64,000 nucleotides of DNA from Bacillus massilinigeriensis (GCF_900111815.1 NZ_LT630004.1:526611-590610); one strand, 5' to 3'; shown: positions 8,471 through 17,726, counted from the first letter of the stretch. Notes: generated by a model not told the origin, from the letters alone. Made by a program: numbers and translations.

Positions 8471-9657
8471 AGAATGACTTTTCCATTGATACGGTTCTGC
8501 TCCACAATCAATATAAAACAGACCCAGTTACAGGCGCTGTCAGCGTGCCAATCCAGCATGCCTCGACGTATCATCAGCCTTCAGTGGACAGCTTCGGGAA
8601 ATACGATTATAGCCGGAGCCTGAATCCGACGCGGGAGGCTGTGGAAAACATCATTGCCGAACTCGAAGGAGGCATACGGGGTTTCGCTTTTTCTTCAGGG
8701 ATGGCAGCCATTTCAACAGCCTTCCTTCTGTTAAAGAAGGGTGACCATATTGTTCTGTCAGAAGACGTGTATGGCGGTACTTTCCGAATGGTCACAGAGG
8801 TTCTTTCCCGGTTTGGGATGGAGCATACATTCGTAGACATGACCGATTTGGAAGCAATAAAAGCTGCAATCCAACCGAATACAGCACTGCTCTACATCGA
8901 AACGCCATCAAACCCGCTGATGAAGGTAACCGATATTCGTGCGGTAAGTAAACTTGCAAAGGAGCATAGTGCCTACACTTTTGTCGATAACACGTTTATG
9001 ACGCCATATCTCCAGCGCCCGCTTGAATTGGGCGCAGATCTCGTTCTTCATAGTGCGACGAAATTTCTGTCAGGACACAGTGATACTGTCGCAGGATTGG
9101 CGGTAGCGGGAACGGAGGAAATAGGAGAAAGATTGTATAGTTTGCAGAATGCATTTGGTGCAGTCCTTGGCGTCCAGGATGCTTGGCTTGTGATGCGGGG
9201 CATGAAAACATTGTCTGTCAGGCTGAAACAGTCACAGTCCTCTGCCTTAAAAATCGCTCACTATTTGCAGGATCATCGCCTCGTAAAAAAAGTGCATTAC
9301 CCTGGACTAGAAAATCATCCCCAGCACATGATTCACAGACAGCAGGCTAGCGGTCCGGGTGCAGTGCTGTCGTTCGAGCTCGAGCATGAAGCGATGCTGA
9401 AGGAATTTGTCCGCCGGATGGAGATACCCGTTTTTGCCGTCAGCCTTGGAGGAGTGGAATCGATTTTATCCTACCCTGCGAAGATGTCCCATGCCGCCAT
9501 GGGAAAGCAAGAGCGGGAAAAGCGCGGGATCAGCAATTGTCTTTTGCGCCTATCCGTGGGACTCGAAAGTGCGGATGACTTGATTAGAGATTTAGGGACA
9601 GCGCTGGAATCCAGCGTGAAAAATAGGAGGGAGGGTACAGGATGGATAGTTTCCTGA
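8467..9657 (+). CDS. metC: MetC: cystathionine beta-lyase
   Basis: A PLP-dependent Cys/Met metabolism enzyme of 396 residues, expected to cleave cystathionine to homocysteine, ammonia and pyruvate. It has SSGMAAIS, ETPSNPLMKV, the PLP-lysine motif HSATKFLSGHSD and the substrate-region SLGGVESILSYPAKMSH. The start overlaps the metI stop by 4 nt and the end overlaps yitJ by 16 nt, so the genes are translationally coupled. The paralogous first gene is about 25 residues shorter. MetI and MetC assignments could be swapped in chemistry, but the order matches metIC of B. subtilis. Confidence 0.9.
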   Translation: MKNDFSIDTVLLHNQYKTDPVTGAVSVPIQHASTYHQPSVDSFGKYDYSRSLNPTREAVENIIAELEGGIRGFAFSSGMAAISTAFLLLKKGDHIVLSEDVYGGTFRMVTEVLSRFGMEHTFVDMTDLEAIKAAIQPNTALLYIETPSNPLMKVTDIRAVSKLAKEHSAYTFVDNTFMTPYLQRPLELGADLVLHSATKFLSGHSDTVAGLAVAGTEEIGERLYSLQNAFGAVLGVQDAWLVMRGMKTLSVRLKQSQSSALKIAHYLQDHRLVKKVHYPGLENHPQHMIHRQQASGPGAVLSFELEHEAMLKEFVRRMEIPVFAVSLGGVESILSYPAKMSHAAMGKQEREKRGISNCLLRLSVGLESADDLIRDLGTALESSVKNRREGTGWIVS

Positions 9658-11498
9658 AACGATTAGAAAAGGAAATATTGATTGCCGACGGGGCGATGGG
9701 TACCCTCTTGTATTCTTTTGGCACAGGCAGCTGCTTTGAAGAGCTTAACGTTTCCCATCCTGAAGACATTGCCCGAATTCATGAGGCATACGTCGAAGCC
9801 GGCGCGGATATCATTCAAACAAATACGTATGCTGCCAACTATCTTAAGCTTGAGCGATACGGTTTAGAAGATCAGGTAAAAAGCATTAACAGTGCCGCTG
9901 TCCGGATTGCCCGCAAGGCGTCTGCCGGAAAAGCCCATCTCCTTGGAACAATTGGCGGCATCCGCGGAATTCGTCCCTCTGCGATTTCGCTTGGCGAAAT
10001 TAAGCGGAGCTTTCGGGAACAGCTTTATTGTCTGTTACTCGAGGGAGTCGATGGCATTTTGCTCGAAACGTATGATGATTTTGAAGAACTGGAGAACATG
10101 CTCCGTATTGTAAAAAAAGAAACAGATCTTCCGGTTATTGCGCAAATATCCCTACAGGAAGTAGGCTTTATGGACAACGGCCTTTCTGTCGAAACTGCTT
10201 TTAACAGGCTTGAAGATCTTGGTGCTGATATCGTTGGGCTGAACTGCCGCCTCGGACCCCACCATATGATCGCAAGTCTGGAAAGCGCAGAGATTCCAAA
10301 GCGAGCATACCTTTCCGCTTATCCGAACGCAGGGCTTCCCGCTTATACGGATGGTCGGTTCCATTATGAAGGGAATCCGGAGTATTTCCGGAAATCAGCT
10401 TATAGCTTCCGCGAGCAGGGAGTCCGGCTGCTTGGAGGCTGCTGTGGGACGACGCCTGAGCATATTGCCGCGTTTGCAGACGAACTGAAAGGAAAGGCAC
10501 CTGTCACTAGCAAAAAAACGGCACAAAGGAAAGATAGAGTGATTGTTACTTCGACGAAGGTCATCCGAAGAGAGAGGCCGCTGCAGGAAATCGTGAAGGA
10601 ACGGCCATCCGTCATCGTGGAACTGGATTCACCGCGGAAACTCGATACGACTCGATTTTTCCAAGGAGCGGAAGCGTTGAAAGCAGCAGGAGTAGATGCG
10701 TTGACGCTTGCCGATAATTCGCTCGCTTCCCCAAGGATATGCAACAAGGCGATCGGCCATCTTGTCAGGGAAAAGACAGGTCTCCGCCCGCTTGTTCACC
10801 TTACATGCCGCGACCGCAATCTTATTGGCCTGCAATCGCATCTAATGGGACTCCATACCCTTGGTATCCACGATCTTCTCACAGTGACGGGAGATCCGGC
10901 AAGAGTAGGAGACTTTCCTGGCGCATCATCTGTGTTTGATGTTTCTTCGTTCCAACTGATTGAAATGATCCAGCAATTTAACGAAGGCTACTCTTATTCC
11001 GGCAAAGATCTTGGCCAAAAAGGCGCTTTTTCCATTGCCGCTGCGTTCAATCCGCATGTCCGCTCTCTGGAAAAAGCCGTCGCACGGATGGAGAAGAAGC
11101 AGAAGTGCGGTGCGGATTATTTTATCACCCAACCCGTCTATTCGGAAAAACTGCTTCTTGAAGTATACGAAGCAACAAAGATGATTGATGCGCCTGTCTA
11201 TATTGGACTTATGCCGCTGACGAGCAGCAGAAATGCAGAATTTCTTCACAATGAAGTGCCGGGAATTAAGATTTCTCATGATATTCTGGAGGCAATGGCG
11301 AGAGTCGGTAATGATCCGGTTCGCTCGAAACAGGAAGGAATCGCGATTACAAAATCGCTGATTGAAGCAGCCGCAGAGCTATTCAATGGAATATACCTCA
11401 TCACTCCTTTCATGAACTATGAAATGAGCGTGGAGCTCGCAAACTATGCAAGGGAATATAGCAGTCTTGTTTCAAGGAGGAAGCAGCATGTCAACTAA
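9642..11498 (+). CDS. yitJ: YitJ: homocysteine S-methyltransferase / methylenetetrahydrofolate reductase fusion
   Basis: A 618-residue bifunctional enzyme. The N-terminal half (about 1-290) is a homocysteine methyltransferase domain with DGAMGT at the start, NTYAAN, GLNC and the zinc ligands GGCCGTTPEH. The C-terminal half (about 310-600) is a MetF-like FAD domain (VTGDPAR, ADYFITQPVYS, PVYIGLMPL) that would make 5-methyl-THF. Together they could supply the methyl group and a methyl-transfer site for homocysteine remethylation. ATG 9642 has an AGGAGGGAGG site and overlaps metC. It ends inside the start of metH (11-nt overlap), forming one S-box operon. Confidence 0.93.
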   Translation: MDSFLKRLEKEILIADGAMGTLLYSFGTGSCFEELNVSHPEDIARIHEAYVEAGADIIQTNTYAANYLKLERYGLEDQVKSINSAAVRIARKASAGKAHLLGTIGGIRGIRPSAISLGEIKRSFREQLYCLLLEGVDGILLETYDDFEELENMLRIVKKETDLPVIAQISLQEVGFMDNGLSVETAFNRLEDLGADIVGLNCRLGPHHMIASLESAEIPKRAYLSAYPNAGLPAYTDGRFHYEGNPEYFRKSAYSFREQGVRLLGGCCGTTPEHIAAFADELKGKAPVTSKKTAQRKDRVIVTSTKVIRRERPLQEIVKERPSVIVELDSPRKLDTTRFFQGAEALKAAGVDALTLADNSLASPRICNKAIGHLVREKTGLRPLVHLTCRDRNLIGLQSHLMGLHTLGIHDLLTVTGDPARVGDFPGASSVFDVSSFQLIEMIQQFNEGYSYSGKDLGQKGAFSIAAAFNPHVRSLEKAVARMEKKQKCGADYFITQPVYSEKLLLEVYEATKMIDAPVYIGLMPLTSSRNAEFLHNEVPGIKISHDILEAMARVGNDPVRSKQEGIAITKSLIEAAAELFNGIYLITPFMNYEMSVELANYAREYSSLVSRRKQHVN

Positions 11499-14400
11499 GC
11501 TAACTGAATTGGTGAAAAAGAAAATCTTAATGATGGATGGTGCGATGGGGACGATGCTCCAAAATGCTGATTTGACGGCAGCTGATTTTGGTGGGGAAGA
11601 GTTTGAAGGGTGCAACGAATATTTGAATCTCACTTCGCCGAGAGTCATCGAAGAGATTCACCGTCAGTATTTCGAAGCCGGCGCTGATATTGTGGAGACG
11701 AATACGTTCGGTGCTACGAGTATAGTGCTGGACGAATACGGCATTGGGGACAAAGCATATGAAATTAATCGGGAGGCAGCTCTGCTAGCAAGGAAAGCAG
11801 CGAATGAGGCATCTTCTTCTGAGTGGCCGAGATTTGTTGCTGGTTCGATGGGACCGACAACGAAAACTTTAAGCGTTACAGGTGGAGCCACCTTTGAATC
11901 TTTGGCGGATGCCTATGAAGAGCAAACGCTAGGACTGATCGATGGCGGTGTTGATTTGCTTTTGCTTGAAACGAGCCAGGATCTTTTGAATGTGAAAGCT
12001 GCATTCACAGGAATCCAGCGGGCTTTCAGTCTCCGGGAAAAAGAGCTGCCGCTCATGATTTCTGCGACCATAGAACCGATGGGAACAACGCTTGCCGGTC
12101 AGTCGATCGAAGCTTTCTATATATCCGTCGCCCACATGAAGCCTTTCGCCATCGGGTTGAATTGCGCGACTGGACCGGAATTTATGCAGGAGCATCTCCG
12201 CTCGCTTTCTGACTTGGCGGGCTGCGCTGTCAGCTGCTATCCGAACGCAGGGTTGCCGGATGAAGAAGGCCAATACCATGAGACACCGGAAATCCTTGCC
12301 CGGAAGCTCGCCGGGTTTGCAGAGGAAGGCTGGCTGAATATTGTCGGCGGCTGCTGCGGAACGACTCCAGAACATATTAAAGCAATTTCTGATGCGATGG
12401 AAGGACGAGTGCCGCGAGTGGCAACAGAGAACAGCCAGCACATGATTTCCGGCATCGAGCCTTTCATTTATGATGATCCTTCGCTCCGGCCAATCATGGT
12501 TGGCGAAAGGACGAACGTGATTGGTTCACGGAAATTCCGGCGCTTGATTTCGGAAGGAAAGATGGAGGAGGCAGCAGAGGTTGCCAGGGCTCAGGTGAAA
12601 AATGGAGCCCATGTGATCGATATTTGCCTCGCAGATCCGGATCGCGAAGAGGTCACGGACATGGAGAATTTTATTCAAGAAGCGGTGAAGAAAGTCAAGG
12701 TGCCGCTCGTGATTGATTCAACGGATGATGAAGTGATCGAGAAAGCGTTGCGCTACTGTCAGGGAAAGTCGATCATCAACTCGGTCAACCTGGAGGACGG
12801 TGAAGAGCGGTTTGGGAATGTCGGGAGGCTTGTGAGCCAATATGGCGGGGCGGTGGTCGTCGGCACGATTGATGAAGAAGGAATGGGGGTTACCGCTGAG
12901 CGCAAGCTGGAAATCGCCGCTCGTTCGTATAAGCTGCTTGTGGAAAAGTACAAGGTTCCGCCGCAGGATCTCATTTTTGATGCGTTAGTTTTTCCGGTTG
13001 GAACGGGCGATGCGCAGTATATTGGTGCTGCGAAGGCAACCGTCGATGGCATTAGAAAAATTAAGGAAGCTTTCCCAGAAACTCAGACGATTCTTGGAAT
13101 CAGCAATGTTTCCTTCGGCCTGCCTCCAGTAGGACGCGAAGTGCTGAATTCCGTATTCCTCTATCACTGTACGCAGGCGGGCCTCGACTATGCGATTGTC
13201 AACACGGAAAAACTGGAGCGGTTTGCTTCCATCAATCCTGAAGAAATCAAAATGGCGGAAGCATTGCTTTTCGAGACGACGGACGAGAATCTCGCCGCAT
13301 TTACGGACTTTTATCGGGATAAAAAAAAGGAAGCGAAGAGCGCGCTTCCCGATATGACGCTTGAGGAGCGTCTCGCCTATTTTGTCCTCGAGGGAACGAA
13401 GGAAGGATTATTTCCGGCGCTGGAAGAAGCACTGCAATTGTATCCTGCACCGCTTGATATCATCAATGGACCGCTGATGGAAGGGATGAAAGAAGTCGGC
13501 AGGCTGTTTAACGATAACAGGCTCATCGTGGCGGAGGTGCTGCAAAGCGCGGAAGTCATGAAAGCAGCAGTATCGTATCTTGAGCCGCATATGGCAAAAA
13601 ATGAATCATCCGCAGCAAAGGGAAAGGTCATTTTGGCAACAGTGAAAGGCGATGTACACGATATCGGCAAGAACCTTGTGGACATCATCCTCAGTAACAA
13701 TGGCTACGAGGTTATTGATCTCGGAATCAAGGTGAATCCTGCTGCTTTAATTGATGCCGTGAAAAAAGAACAGCCAGATATTATCGGTCTATCAGGACTC
13801 TTGGTAAAATCCGCTCAGCAGATGGTCCTGACAGCAAGAGACATGAAGCAGGCGGGAATTGATACGCCAATCATGGTCGGCGGGGCGGCGCTATCGCGGA
13901 AATTTACAGATTCAAAAATCGCCGGAGAGTATGACGGACTTGTACTATACGCGAAGGATGCGATGAACGGCTTGTCGCTTGCCAACAAGCTTCGCGATCC
14001 GGAAGAACAGGAAAAGCTGGAGACTGAGACGAGAGAGAAACAGTTGAATGCCATCGTGAGGAGTGAAGCTGCCAAGGAAAGACCGTCTGCGGCAACAGCG
14101 GTGCTGGAGCGAGTGCGGAAGGTTGCGGTGGCGCCAGTTTTTACCCCGGAGGATAGGAAAAGGCATTTAGTGAAATCGCTCACCCTTGCGCATATTGAAC
14201 CGTATATCAATATGCAGATGCTGATCGGCCACCATTTAGGCGTAAAAGGCAAAGTGGAAAGGCTGATTGCGGAAGGCGAAGAAAAAGCAGTGAAAATTTA
14301 CGAGGCAGTCCAGACGCTTTTAATAGAAGCGAGAGAGAAAGAATGGATCAAGCCCGCTGCTGTATATCAATTTTTCCCGGCAGCTTCGGAAGGGAATAAA

Positions 14401-14934
14401 CTCTTTATCTATGAGGATGAGAGCCGAAGCAGAATAGTGGAAACGTTCGACTTTCCGCGCCAGGAAGGGGCATCAGGCTTATGCCTAGCAGACTATGTAA
14501 GACCTGCCGCCGATGGGGTGACAGACTATGTCGGGATGTTTGCAGTCACAGCCGGAAAGGGAATCCGGCAAGCAGCGCAAGCTTGGAAGCAGGAAGGACG
14601 CTTTTTCGAGAGCCACGCCATCCAGGCGCTAGCCCTGGAATCCGCAGAAGGACTCGCAGAACTCATTCACAGACAAATGCGGGACCGCTGGGGATTCCCG
14701 GATCTGCCAAGCATGACAATGAAAGACCGCTTTGCAGCGAAATACCAAGGGCAACGATTCTCCTTCGGCTATCCAGCATGCCCGGAACTTGAAGATCAGA
14801 AAAAGCTATTCGGATTGCTGAAACCAGAAGAAATCGGCATCGAGCTCACAGAAGGCTGCATGATGGAACCAGAAGCATCCGTAACAGCAATCGTATTCTC
14901 TCATCCTGAGGCAAGGTATTTTAATGTGCTGTGA
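11488..14934 (+). CDS. metH: MetH: cobalamin-dependent methionine synthase
   Basis: Transfers a methyl group from 5-methyl-THF through cobalamin to homocysteine, giving methionine. The 1148 residues show, in order, the homocysteine domain (DGAMGTMLQ; GGCCGTTPEHI), the pterin domain (VGERTNVIGSRKFR), the B12 cap and Rossmann domain with the cobalt-ligand motif DVHDIGKN, and the C-terminal SAM-dependent activation domain (DRFAAKYQGQRFSFGYPACP). ATG 11488 follows AAGGAGG; an in-frame upstream ATG at 11446 would extend into yitJ and lacks homology. Last gene of the SAM-riboswitch operon. Its need for cobalamin makes the B12-uptake cassette at 29.4-36.2 kb functionally relevant. Confidence 0.95.
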   Translation: MSTKLTELVKKKILMMDGAMGTMLQNADLTAADFGGEEFEGCNEYLNLTSPRVIEEIHRQYFEAGADIVETNTFGATSIVLDEYGIGDKAYEINREAALLARKAANEASSSEWPRFVAGSMGPTTKTLSVTGGATFESLADAYEEQTLGLIDGGVDLLLLETSQDLLNVKAAFTGIQRAFSLREKELPLMISATIEPMGTTLAGQSIEAFYISVAHMKPFAIGLNCATGPEFMQEHLRSLSDLAGCAVSCYPNAGLPDEEGQYHETPEILARKLAGFAEEGWLNIVGGCCGTTPEHIKAISDAMEGRVPRVATENSQHMISGIEPFIYDDPSLRPIMVGERTNVIGSRKFRRLISEGKMEEAAEVARAQVKNGAHVIDICLADPDREEVTDMENFIQEAVKKVKVPLVIDSTDDEVIEKALRYCQGKSIINSVNLEDGEERFGNVGRLVSQYGGAVVVGTIDEEGMGVTAERKLEIAARSYKLLVEKYKVPPQDLIFDALVFPVGTGDAQYIGAAKATVDGIRKIKEAFPETQTILGISNVSFGLPPVGREVLNSVFLYHCTQAGLDYAIVNTEKLERFASINPEEIKMAEALLFETTDENLAAFTDFYRDKKKEAKSALPDMTLEERLAYFVLEGTKEGLFPALEEALQLYPAPLDIINGPLMEGMKEVGRLFNDNRLIVAEVLQSAEVMKAAVSYLEPHMAKNESSAAKGKVILATVKGDVHDIGKNLVDIILSNNGYEVIDLGIKVNPAALIDAVKKEQPDIIGLSGLLVKSAQQMVLTARDMKQAGIDTPIMVGGAALSRKFTDSKIAGEYDGLVLYAKDAMNGLSLANKLRDPEEQEKLETETREKQLNAIVRSEAAKERPSAATAVLERVRKVAVAPVFTPEDRKRHLVKSLTLAHIEPYINMQMLIGHHLGVKGKVERLIAEGEEKAVKIYEAVQTLLIEAREKEWIKPAAVYQFFPAASEGNKLFIYEDESRSRIVETFDFPRQEGASGLCLADYVRPAADGVTDYVGMFAVTAGKGIRQAAQAWKQEGRFFESHAIQALALESAEGLAELIHRQMRDRWGFPDLPSMTMKDRFAAKYQGQRFSFGYPACPELEDQKKLFGLLKPEEIGIELTEGCMMEPEASVTAIVFSHPEARYFNVL

Positions 14935-15015
14935 GGCGAGTGCGTTCGCGCTAATTGTAGGTAAGTAGGGGTAACTGGAAGGGAGTGAAGGGTGTCACGA
15001 AAGGTGAAGTTCGTA

Positions 15016-15110
15016 TTACCGTAGATAAATGGTGGATTACCGTAGATAAAATAGCATTTACCGTAGATAAATTGCTGTTTACCGTAGATAAATTGCCAGT
15101 TACCGTAGAT
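15016..15110 (-). repeat. 21-bp-period array, family 1 (reverse orientation), five units
   Basis: TTACCGTAGAT occurs at 15016, 15037, 15058, 15079 and 15100, exactly 21 bp apart. On the minus strand it reads as ATCTACGGTAA units, so it is inverted relative to the arrays at 6163 and 38732. The 8-10 bases between cores differ from unit to unit. It lies about 80 bp after metH and is open in some frames only because 21 is a multiple of three. The rest of the gap 14935-15377 holds only the terminator at 15290. Confidence 0.9.
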
Positions 15111-15289
15111 AACAGCCAAAATCACCCATCCCTCCCATGAAAAAAGCCGTGATTGCAGGCATACAGGCCAAAAAACTTGGGAAAACCTTAAAAAAGACCC
15201 CAAAACTCTAAAAAAATGTTAAATTGGGGAATATGTAAGCTGTATTTTGGTAATGATATAACTACCAAGTGTTTATCCCCCTTACTTTG

Positions 15290-15316
15290 GCCCTCCTAAA
15301 TGGAGGGCTCTTTTTA
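15290..15316 (+). terminator. Rho-independent terminator downstream of metH
   Basis: GCCCTCC and GGAGGGC flank a five-base loop, followed by TCTTTTT. It could end the methionine operon transcript through the repeat array. Confidence 0.8.
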
Positions 15317-15377
15317 ATTATTGGTTTGAAAATTATGTTAAATTAGTAATAACGATAAATGATTATGGGGGAGAATC

Positions 15378-15779
15378 ATGGACATTGAACAAAGATTGTA
15401 TGAGGCTGCTACTGAATTGATTAAACAGAGATACCCTTCTGGATGGGGTGGTGCAGCAGCTATGTATACTGAAGATGGGAAGATACTTACAAGTGTTGCT
15501 CCAGAAGTTATCAATGCATCGACAGAATTGTGTATTGAAACGGGTGCAATCCTTGAGGCACATAAGCATAACACAAAAATTACTTATTCGATTTGTGTTG
15601 TAAGAGACGATGAAAGAGCTGAATTTAAAGTTTTAACTCCTTGTGGCGTATGTCAAGAAAGACTCTTTTATTGGGGCAGTGGTGTTAAAGCAGCTGTTAC
15701 TAACCAAGATGGGAAACTTGTATATAAAACATTGAAGGAAATCCAACCATATCATTGGTATAGAGCTTATACAGATTAA
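15378..15779 (+). CDS. Cytidine deaminase-like zinc hydrolase
   Basis: A 133-residue member of the CDA fold, close in length and motif layout to cytidine deaminase and blasticidin-S deaminase. The zinc and catalytic signature is ELCIETGAI (Cys ligand and catalytic Glu) with the paired ligands in TPCGVCQERL. It would deaminate a cytosine nucleoside or a related compound; the substrate cannot be chosen between housekeeping nucleoside and antibiotic nucleoside. ATG 15378 has GGGGGAG upstream. It is a lone gene, AT-richer than the met operon before it, with a terminator following, at the left edge of an accessory stretch. This may mark acquisition by transfer, which is inference. Confidence 0.8.
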   Translation: MDIEQRLYEAATELIKQRYPSGWGGAAAMYTEDGKILTSVAPEVINASTELCIETGAILEAHKHNTKITYSICVVRDDERAEFKVLTPCGVCQERLFYWGSGVKAAVTNQDGKLVYKTLKEIQPYHWYRAYTD

Positions 15780-15864
15780 TATTCTTAAATATTGGTTGCC
15801 AAAGTCTTAGTGTGAAACACTTTAAGTAGTTTTAAAAAAGGTTGAACAATAAATGATAGTAAAT

Positions 15865-15905
15865 AAACTCGTACAGAAGGGTTGCCCAACTCTGTACGAG
15901 TTTTT
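15865..15905 (+). terminator. Rho-independent terminator after the deaminase gene
   Basis: AAACTCGTACAGA and TCTGTACGAGTTT form a perfect 13-bp stem, followed by a T run. Confidence 0.9.
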
Positions 15906-15956
15906 AGTTGTAGGCTTATATCCAATTAATAACGTGGATAAAAGCCAGATAGCCTT

Positions 15957-16241
15957 TTACCCAGTGATTACATATCCATCCAAATACCCAAGAACTAGCA
16001 CTGCCAAGATAAATCCTAAGATGGAAAGCCCAATTTTATTCTTTAAACTTACAGAGGAAAAACGAGCATAGATTTTCATGTTGATTTTAAAAAGAGTAAT
16101 ATAAGTCAACATGCTTAAAAGGATGACTACCAGATCAACAACTGTAAAAGGACTGCCTAAATAAGGATCTGATACATAGTTGATAAGAATAATGATGGCA
16201 AAAAATAAAGACTGCGAGAAAGCGAATGTTATGTTTTTCAT
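15957..16241 (-). CDS. Small membrane protein of unknown function
   Basis: A 94-residue protein with three hydrophobic segments (about residues 8-21, 34-50 and 72-91) and a basic loop between the second and third. I do not recognise a family. ATG 16241 has AGAGGA upstream. It lies 12 nt downstream of another minus-strand frame (16254-16478) that also encodes hydrophobic segments, so the two probably formed one unit. Base composition is AT-rich like the surrounding accessory stretch. Confidence 0.55.
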   Translation of the reverse strand: MKNITFAFSQSLFFAIIILINYVSDPYLGSPFTVVDLVVILLSMLTYITLFKINMKIYARFSSVSLKNKIGLSILGFILAVLVLGYLDGYVITG

Positions 16242-16253
16242 AGGGTGTCCTCT

Positions 16254-16478
16254 TTATTTCAATTTCCTTTGCCGATGAAGGGTTTTAGCAATTCCTATTG
16301 CAATCAACTGAGGAATGAGATTTAAGATGGTTACTAGGTTTAGAAATCCTGTGGTGGAAAATGGTTTGAAGTAATACCCCTGATCCTCCATGTTGGATGT
16401 TTTTATAAAATAGTACGAAACCAAGACGGATAGGATATTGCCAATGATAATGCTGCATAACTTTCCGATTTTGATTAT
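16254..16478 (-). pseudogene. Membrane-protein reading frame without a usual start codon
   Basis: An open frame of 74 codons encodes two hydrophobic stretches (LCSIIIGNILSVLVSYYF and a C-terminal FLNLVTILNLIPQLIAIGIA) and a basic tail. A GAGGCGG site lies 7 nt before codon ATA (16476-16478), but no ATG, GTG or TTG is near; the frame is closed by TAA shortly upstream. Either the start has mutated or this is the remnant of a longer gene. It would be co-transcribed with the 94-residue membrane protein. Confidence 0.4.
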
Positions 16479-16849
16479 GGTTAGTCCGCCTCTAAGTTAC
16501 ATATAACTGAAATGCCCGTTTCTTATTCGTCTTTTTTATCCGGGATAATTAGAAAAATATAAAATAAATTCCTTATACAAATATTTGAATGACGAATGAG
16601 GAAATGAAAACGAGACTGTTGATTGTTAGAAAATTTTCATATTAACACCTGACTCATTACATTAAACAAAAAGCTTCCGAAAAAAAATTCTCTTCATTAA
16701 CTTTTCTTCACCCCTTAGATTATTGATAAGATTCTTCAGAATACGAATAGAAAGCTTCTATCACTTTTTCGTCGGTGGAACCTGTTGCTTATTGAAATGT
16801 TTATCTCATAAAAAACCCAAAACCCACCAACATGTAATTTTTGAATATA
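16479..16849. other. AT-rich stretch without recognisable feature
   Basis: I see no gene, RNA or repeat that I can support here. It probably belongs to the decayed accessory region between the small membrane frames and the pseudogene at 16893. Confidence 0.5.
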
Positions 16850-16883
16850 ATTGAAAGAAATCAGGACAAAATCATCCTGATTT
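16850..16883 (-). terminator. Terminator hairpin on the minus strand
   Basis: AAATCAGGA (16858-16866) and TCCTGATTT (16875-16883) form a 9-bp stem just after the stop of the pseudogene; a T-rich tail follows on the minus strand. Confidence 0.65.
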
Positions 16884-16892
16884 CTATTCAAT

Positions 16893-17228
16893 TTATTGAA
16901 TTCTACTTAGTTCATTATACTCCTCAAAAATTTCATATATTCCGTAATTCCTTCTGCCGTATTCAGTTGCAGCATCATTGGTTCCGTTATATCTAGCAAT
17001 TACAGCTTTAGTCTGTTCAACTGTATAGTTAAGGTAACCCTTTGATTTTACACGGAGAAACTTCACTTTTCACTGCATTTTCATATTGACTGTCGAGAGC
17101 TACATCAAAAGTCAGCGAGGAAGGTTGTACTGCATCTTCTCCAAGGTCTCTTCCTGATTTTATGTTGTTGTCGATTGTAATTCCTCCAGCCCCACTTCCG
17201 ATAGTGATAGTTGAAAATCCTTGTATGA
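16893..17228 (-). pseudogene. Frameshifted remnant of an unidentified gene
   Basis: Two minus-strand frames read as one damaged protein. The upstream part encodes LIQGFSTITIGSGAGG..., including DLGEDAVQPSSLTFDVALDS; it then runs into a stop after KIKGLP. In the +1-shifted frame translation resumes as KGYLNYTVEQTKAVIARYN and ends EEYNELSRIQ, stop at 16893. The shift lies near 17045-17055. No start codon or ribosome binding site is visible, and the 5' end abuts the DUF1648 gene, so it is truncated as well. I do not recognise the family. Confidence 0.55.
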
Positions 17229-17237
17229 GTTGGTTAA

Positions 17238-17726
17238 CTATTCTTTTTGCAGTTTGAACATCCGAATCGAACCAAACAGAGCGGTGCCGAAAATAATCGC
17301 GAGAATCAGAGGCAATCCCAAGCCCCCAAGAAGGCTGCCTTTTCCCGTTGAAACAGCAATATCATTCAGCATACCAAAAGCAAAAACCATCAGTATTTCA
17401 TTTTTGATGACATTCAACATTAGACTTGAATGTCGATAAAGCCTTTCCCGGTTCTCTTCGGTCAAATTACTATAGTTATGCCATTGTGGGCGCTTTTCGA
17501 GGAAACCCAGTACAATCCAAAGAAGAAAGCCAATGGATGGAGGAATAAAAATGCGATTTCTCACTCCCCACTTGTCGGGTTCTCCAGCTGCATTGTAGTG
17601 TGTCGGCACTTGATCTGGAAGGGATGGAAACTTGATGAGCAGGTAAACTAAGGCGGCGCTGAAGGCAAGAAGGCTTATAGCATTGAGCACCTTTCCAACA
17701 AGCGGTGATTTAAATTTTGGTTCCAT
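17238..17726 (-). CDS. DUF1648 domain membrane protein
   Basis: A 162-residue membrane protein with about four hydrophobic segments. The stretch PSLPDQVPTHYNAAGEPDKWG (residues about 35-55) is the DUF1648 signature, also found in SdpI-like immunity proteins; this protein has only that part. The role is unknown. It lies 16 nt after the histidine kinase gene stop on the same strand, so it probably belongs to the sensor/regulator transcription unit. Confidence 0.8.
   Translation of the reverse strand: MEPKFKSPLVGKVLNAISLLAFSAALVYLLIKFPSLPDQVPTHYNAAGEPDKWGVRNRIFIPPSIGFLLWIVLGFLEKRPQWHNYSNLTEENRERLYRHSSLMLNVIKNEILMVFAFGMLNDIAVSTGKGSLLGGLGLPLILAIIFGTALFGSIRMFKLQKE

Noticed and set aside
14901..15203. 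Coding frame with repeated FIYGN/FIYGK units on the minus strand
   Set aside because: It is the 21-bp array read in an open frame. No ribosome binding site, and the non-core bases vary without regard to codons.
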